64,000 bases of DNA, taken from the NCBI GenBank assembly GCA_947053455.1, contig CAMRSV010000004.1, forward strand, positions 1 to 64,000. Reading direction: 5' to 3'. Positions 59,048-64,000 of this stretch are shown in pieces. The stretch's first letter is position 1; every line of letters begins with the position of its first letter. This DNA is from an uncultured Alphaproteobacteria bacterium. Its GTDB lineage: Bacteria > Pseudomonadota > Alphaproteobacteria > Rs-D84. The position numbers and the translations under genes were made by a program. The notes under the pieces were generated by a model, which worked only from the letters and a program-made list of their open reading frames with translations, made no database searches and was not told the origin of the DNA.

Positions 59048-59752
59048 TTACCCGCGCCAGGTTACGGTGTCAAACATGGCGTCAATTTCCGTACGCAATG
59101 CGTCATCGTTAAAGAATTGTTCGCGTGCCGCCGCGTCTGTTTCGGGATGGGCGGCGTCTTCAAAATGCGGGATGTATTTTTGTACGGCAAAATTTTTTAC
59201 CCCGCGTGCGGCACAATCCCGTGCAATTTCTAATAAATCCGCTTTTGTTACAAATCGTGGGTCGCAGGTGGTGCGAACCTCTAATCCGCGGCCAGTTGAA
59301 AGCCATGCGTCCAATGATTTTATCATGTGTTTGAATGCAATATTTTGGCCGGTTAAATCAGGGTATTTTTCACATGTCGCCTTGTAATCAAGGCCAACCC
59401 AGTCGACAATATCCGCCGCACGCATCAATGTTTCCGGATAAAATCCATTCGTATGCAGTCCAATATTAAACCCTAGTTCTTTGACGCGTCGCATGTATTC
59501 AATTAGTGCATCGCCCTGCATCAGTGCCTCGCCCCCGGAAAAGACGATGGCCCCTAACTTGCCGACGCGCGAACGAATCCATTCAAATGTTTTTTCTGTA
59601 TCGTATTCGCCGTCTGCAATGTCCAGCAAATGGGGATTTGAACAATATTTGCATCGAACCGGGCACCCACGCAGGAATAATACCGCCGATAGGTGCCCTG
59701 GAAAATCGATGGTTGTAAACGGTACCATCCCCCCGATTTGCAGTTCCGGCAT
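59048..59752 (-). CDS. nrdG: Anaerobic RNR activating protein
   Basis: FTTIDFPGHLSAVLFLRGCPVRCKYCSNPHL, IVFSGGEALMQ. Confidence 0.92.
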   Translation of the reverse strand: MPELQIGGMVPFTTIDFPGHLSAVLFLRGCPVRCKYCSNPHLLDIADGEYDTEKTFEWIRSRVGKLGAIVFSGGEALMQGDALIEYMRRVKELGFNIGLHTNGFYPETLMRAADIVDWVGLDYKATCEKYPDLTGQNIAFKHMIKSLDAWLSTGRGLEVRTTCDPRFVTKADLLEIARDCAARGVKNFAVQKYIPHFEDAAHPETDAAAREQFFNDDALRTEIDAMFDTVTWRG

Positions 59753-59757
59753 TTTTA

Positions 59758-59952
59758 TTACGCCGCTTTTTTCATTAGTTCACTGTGGCGGGCGCCGGTT
59801 GTCAGACAGTTTGATTCTTTAAAAGTCTTTCTTTCACAGAATTCAGAATATTTACCAACATTGAAATTAGACACCGGTCTGATAAATCCCATGGAACGTG
59901 AAAATCTTTCGCACGGTGTTCTGTTGATTGTGTTCTGTGTGACTTCTGCCAT
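59758..59952 (-). CDS. Separate glycyl-radical C-terminal domain of NrdD
   Basis: CERFSRSMGFIRPVSNFNVGKYSEFCERKTF; own RBS AGGGAG; same frame as nrdD after its TAA. Confidence 0.8.
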   Translation of the reverse strand: MAEVTQNTINRTPCERFSRSMGFIRPVSNFNVGKYSEFCERKTFKESNCLTTGARHSELMKKAA

Positions 59953-59982
59953 TTTGTTTTTCTCCCTTTGTGTTTTGTTTGT

Positions 59983-62022
59983 TTATTGTTCGTTTGATAT
60001 CTGCTGATTTGCGGCGATTTCCGCGTCGCATTTCGGACAGAATTCGAAATTACCCGCCAAATATCCATGCTTTGGACATATTGAGAATGTTGGTGTCAAT
60101 GTCATGTACGGAATCTTGTAGTTTTCAAAAATCGTGCGTACAATCTTTTGTGCCGCATCCCCAGATGATACCGGTTCACCCATATACAGGTGCAGCATTG
60201 TGCCACCCGTGTATTTACGCTGTAATTCTTCCTGGTGTTCCAGTGCAACAAACGGGTCATCCGTAAAGTTCACGGGCAACTGTGTGGAATTAGTATAGTA
60301 GGGGGCATCAGGTGTTCCCGCGGTGATAATATCCGGGAAATTCTTAACATCTGTTTTTGCAAACCGGTAAGAGCAGCCTTCGGCCGGTGTCGCCTCCAAA
60401 TTATATAGGTTGCCGGTTTGTTCCTGGAAATTGGCCAGGTGTTCGCGTATGAAATCCATAACGTCCAAAACCAGTTTTTTACCCATTGGGGTGGCGATAT
60501 TTTCACGGTCGCATGTGAAGTTACGAACCATTTCATTGGCACCATTTACACCAATTGTCGAGAAATGATGATTCCAATCGCCTAAATAACGTTTCGTGAA
60601 CGGATAGAGGCCGCGCTCCATATTTTTGTTGATAATCTTGCGTTTGATTTCCAATGAATCGCGCCCCAGTTCCAGCAGACGCTTTAATTCCGCAAATAGT
60701 CCGTCGCGGTCACCCTTGTGCGTATAGCCCAGTCGCGACAGGTTAATTGTGACAACACCGATAGAACCCGTCTTTTCCGCAGAACCAAAGAGTCCCCCGC
60801 CGCGCTTTAACAATTCTCGTACGTCCAGACGCAGTCTGCAGCACATTGAACGAACATCGGTTGGATTTAAATCCGAATTTAGGAAATTTTGGAAATTCGG
60901 AATTCCATATTTTGCCGTCAGTTCAAACAAAGGCTTTACATTCGGGTGATCCCATGGGAAATCTGGCGTGATGTTATATGTCGGAATTGGGAATGTAAAT
61001 GGCCGACCTAATGCATCGCCTTCTGTCATAACCTCTATAAACGCGCGGTTTATCATATCCATTTCTGCCTGCAAGTCGCCATATGTGAAATCAACCTGCT
61101 TTTTGCCGATAAATGGATGCTGTGATTTCAAATCGGTCGGACATGTCCAATCAAATGTAAAATTGATGAACGGTGTCTGGGTTCCCCAACGGCATGGTAC
61201 CGCGCAGTTAAATACCAGCGTTTGCATCGCATTTTTAACATCATCATATGACAGGTTATCAATACGAACATACGGCGCCAGATATGTGTCAACGGACGAA
61301 AACGCCTGTGCGCCGGCAAACTCGTTCTGAAGTGTGCCAAGAAAATTCACCATGTGTGAAATCGCGGTCGCCATGTGTTTTGCCGGATTGCAGTGCACAA
61401 AACCAGGCACGCCGTTAAATCCTTCGTATAACAGTTCGCGCAGTGACCAGCCCGCGCAGTAGCCTGTCAACCAGCCCAAGTCGTGAACATGTATGGCGGC
61501 GTTTTTGTGCGCCTCTGCAATTTCACGCGGATACAGATTTAACCAGTATTCCGCCGTTACGCGTTCGCATGTGCGCAAAATCAATCCGCCGATTGAATAG
61601 CCGACATTGGCATTTTCCTTAATACGCCAATTGGAACCACCGACGTAACCTTCGATTACTTCAATTGCATTTACAGATGCATCGCGTATTTCCGAACGTT
61701 TTTTACGGTATACAATATATGCCTCTGCTGTTTTGTATGCTTTGGCGTCCATCAGGTTGCGAATAACCGTATCTTGTATTTCTTCAACCTTTGGGGTTTT
61801 GCCCGCAAACTTTTCATCCAGTTCCCGCAAAACATTTTGCGTAATCTTTACTATATCTATATCTGCGATTTCCTGGGTTACGGCGACCGCCTTTTTTATT
61901 GCATCAAAAATCTTTTTTGCGTCAAAAGGAACAGTTTCCCCGCTGCGCTTTTGAACAACGGTTAATTTTGTGATAAGTGACGGTAAAATCTGAATTTTTA
62001 TTTCGTTTTGTTCCCCAGACAT
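59983..62022 (-). CDS. nrdD: Anaerobic ribonucleoside-triphosphate reductase, ATP cone plus catalytic domain lacking the glycyl-radical segment
   Basis: N-terminal ATP cone; IHVHDLGWLTGYCAGWSLREL; ends at CPKHGYLAGNFEFCPKC. Confidence 0.9.
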   Translation of the reverse strand: MSGEQNEIKIQILPSLITKLTVVQKRSGETVPFDAKKIFDAIKKAVAVTQEIADIDIVKITQNVLRELDEKFAGKTPKVEEIQDTVIRNLMDAKAYKTAEAYIVYRKKRSEIRDASVNAIEVIEGYVGGSNWRIKENANVGYSIGGLILRTCERVTAEYWLNLYPREIAEAHKNAAIHVHDLGWLTGYCAGWSLRELLYEGFNGVPGFVHCNPAKHMATAISHMVNFLGTLQNEFAGAQAFSSVDTYLAPYVRIDNLSYDDVKNAMQTLVFNCAVPCRWGTQTPFINFTFDWTCPTDLKSQHPFIGKKQVDFTYGDLQAEMDMINRAFIEVMTEGDALGRPFTFPIPTYNITPDFPWDHPNVKPLFELTAKYGIPNFQNFLNSDLNPTDVRSMCCRLRLDVRELLKRGGGLFGSAEKTGSIGVVTINLSRLGYTHKGDRDGLFAELKRLLELGRDSLEIKRKIINKNMERGLYPFTKRYLGDWNHHFSTIGVNGANEMVRNFTCDRENIATPMGKKLVLDVMDFIREHLANFQEQTGNLYNLEATPAEGCSYRFAKTDVKNFPDIITAGTPDAPYYTNSTQLPVNFTDDPFVALEHQEELQRKYTGGTMLHLYMGEPVSSGDAAQKIVRTIFENYKIPYMTLTPTFSICPKHGYLAGNFEFCPKCDAEIAANQQISNEQ

Positions 62023-62046
62023 TTTAATAACTCCGATTCTCTAAAA

Positions 62047-62095
62047 ACACAATATATAGTGTTGTTTTTCTTTGTTTGATAACAATATATAGTAT
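62047..62095 (-). promoter_or_regulatory. Two NrdR boxes upstream of nrdD
   Basis: ACACAATATATAGTGT (62047-62062) and TAACAATATATAGTAT (62080-62095), 33 bp apart. Confidence 0.85.
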
Positions 62096-62489
62096 TAGGA
62101 GTTGGTGAACAATATAGAAAAAATAAAAAAATTTGCATTTTTCGCTTTACTTTTTGTGATGCGCTGTATTCCTATGCTGGCGCGCAAAAACAGATTCGGA
62201 CAAAATCGACAAATTTGACACGAAACAATTTTTGGGGTTAAAAAATATGTTTTTTTATTATGGGAAACGATTCGGATTTTTTATAAAAACACAAAATATA
62301 GATAAAAATTACGAATCGATGTCTATATGTTGACGAAAATGTGTTGTTTAGGGTGATAAATTTGTACAAATTGGTATAATTATTACTAATAAGGTTGTTT
62401 TTCCTATTTCAAATGGCTATATTAATGTTGTCTAGTGTATGGTTGTTGAAATGTTAGACATTTTTATAAATAACCAAAAAAGGTAAAAC

Positions 62490-64000
62490 ATGATGAAAAA
62501 CATCTATGAAATGTTGCATGATGTTTGTTCGCAGAATAAAGACCGTATTTTCTTTGTCAGACAGAATGAAACATATGCACAATTGTTGAAAAAGGTGAAA
62601 CAGCGTGCGGTTTTACTGGCCCAGCGTTTCAATATTAAAAAAGGTGACACAGTCGCGATTTTGTCGGGAAACACGCCGGATTTTATTCGGTCGTATTTCG
62701 CGATTATATCCCAGGGCGCCAAGGTTTTAATGCTTGATACCGGCCTGTCTGCGAATGAACACCTGAATATGATGAAACGCACCAAGTGCAAATTGGTTTT
62801 GGCGCAAAAGTCACACTTTATTGGTGGGGCACCAAAAACGTACGATATTGAATCGATTGACGATACCGATGCGCGTGATTTTCATGCCGCTGATTGTAAT
62901 CGTGACGATGTTGCGATGTTGTCATTTACATCGGGTTCAACCGGAAATCCAAAGGTTGTTGGGCTGACGCATAATAATATATTGTCACTGGGCGAAGGGG
63001 CGTTGTTTTACAAGCCCGTTATTCATCCAGGATATACGTTTTACGGATTTCTGCCATTGTATCATATATATGGTGTCGTAATTAATATTATTGCGCCACT
63101 GGTACTGGGGGGAAAACTGCTGTTGCAGCCGATTTTGAATCCGCGCGAATTTTTAAAGGACTTTGCGGAGTTCAAGCCCGAAGTTATTCCGGCCGTGCCG
63201 CGTGTGTGGGAATCTTTTTATAAAAAGATTGTTGATGCCGCCAAGGAAAAGCATGTTTACACTCTTATGCGGGTTATTGTGTCTATGCGGCGTGTTTTGC
63301 GGGCGATTGGTATGGGATGGCTGGTTAAAAAGGTGACAAAGCCCGTGCATGACATATTTGGCGGCAATACCAAGGTTTTGGTGTCTGCGGGTGCAACCCT
63401 GAAACCGTCAATACGCAAATTCTTTGAAAGTTTGGATTTTGCGGTGGGTGATTGCTATGGATTGACCGAAACAACGGGACCGTCCAACTTTAACTTTGCA
63501 TTTCGCTTGCCGAACGGCAAGATGTATTATGCAGGCCCATTGCCGGGGAACGAATTGAAAATTCATAATCCCGACAAATTTGGTGTCGGTGAAATATGGG
63601 TTCGCGGAAATCTTGTTATGCCGGGCTATATCGGAAACGATGAGGCCAACACCGCAGCATTCGAAGACGGATGGTTCAAAACCGGTGATTTGGGAATGCT
63701 GGATAAAAAGGGACGCTTGGTTGTAAAGGGACGTCAAAAGCAAGTAATTGTTCTAGACAGTGGAAAGAACGTGTACCCGGATGAGTTGGCGGACTTGTAT
63801 CTGCAAAACGACGAGATTCTGGCGGCATCGGTGTTTGAGTACACAATTGCCGGGAAAATCGTTCCCTTTGCGGTATTTCAGGTAAAGCCAGGTGTCACAA
63901 CGGCGCGTGTTGCAACTTTGGTCAAGGCATCGAACTTGAAAATTGCACCGTATAAGTGGGTAAAGCATTTTGCGATAACCGAAGATGAGTTGCCCCAGAC
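62490..64000 (+). CDS. AMP-binding (acyl-CoA/acyl-ACP synthetase) protein, runs off the window
   Basis: SFTSGSTGNPKVVGLTHNN, YGLTETTGPSN, DGWFKTGDLGMLDKKGRLVVKGRQKQVIV. Confidence 0.9.
   Translation, partial: MMKNIYEMLHDVCSQNKDRIFFVRQNETYAQLLKKVKQRAVLLAQRFNIKKGDTVAILSGNTPDFIRSYFAIISQGAKVLMLDTGLSANEHLNMMKRTKCKLVLAQKSHFIGGAPKTYDIESIDDTDARDFHAADCNRDDVAMLSFTSGSTGNPKVVGLTHNNILSLGEGALFYKPVIHPGYTFYGFLPLYHIYGVVINIIAPLVLGGKLLLQPILNPREFLKDFAEFKPEVIPAVPRVWESFYKKIVDAAKEKHVYTLMRVIVSMRRVLRAIGMGWLVKKVTKPVHDIFGGNTKVLVSAGATLKPSIRKFFESLDFAVGDCYGLTETTGPSNFNFAFRLPNGKMYYAGPLPGNELKIHNPDKFGVGEIWVRGNLVMPGYIGNDEANTAAFEDGWFKTGDLGMLDKKGRLVVKGRQKQVIVLDSGKNVYPDELADLYLQNDEILAASVFEYTIAGKIVPFAVFQVKPGVTTARVATLVKASNLKIAPYKWVKHFAITEDELPQ

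Overview
The window looks like a chromosomal segment of a Gram-negative, probably alphaproteobacterial, facultatively anaerobic bacterium. Taxonomy is inferred from gene families only. Core genes flank a composite mobile island at about 28.8-56.6 kb: lpxI, outer-membrane barrels, an RNA m5U methyltransferase, PepO, HemW, an MltB-like transglycosylase, OlsB/PlsC-like acyltransferases, U32 peptidase, tRNA-Thr, CvpA, SodB, L-LDH, GlyRS, Lgt, tRNA-Ser, and the class III RNR genes nrdDG. The island begins at tRNA-Ser(TGA). It carries a large serine recombinase, a type I RM operon with three embedded uncharacterised genes, a GIY-YIG protein, TerL/DUF5681/ParB-methylase phage genes, HigBA-like TA, two Fic proteins, Gp37/Gp68, and a shuffled peptidoglycan-targeting toxin/immunity locus. 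The strongest observations are: (1) an apparently undescribed structured RNA family, three tandem copies at 25-665 and a fourth at about 23870-24070, minus strand, with crossing helices a-b-a'-b' where b' overlaps an intrinsic terminator, and base-pairing covariation between copies; (2) an (AG)6 repeat in hsdS where loss of one AG unit restores a canonical full-length HsdS, suggesting a phase-variable type I RM; (3) a DUF2778/Tlde1-like toxin with orphan toxin fragments and small membrane immunity candidates, next to a MuF-GH108 fusion; (4) an NrdD whose glycyl-radical domain is a separate small ORF, preceded by paired NrdR boxes; (5) 161-bp diverged direct repeats flanking the 22-kb element and a recombinase C-terminal remnant marking a second decayed sibling element. 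All calls come from reading the sequence by eye; no searches were run.
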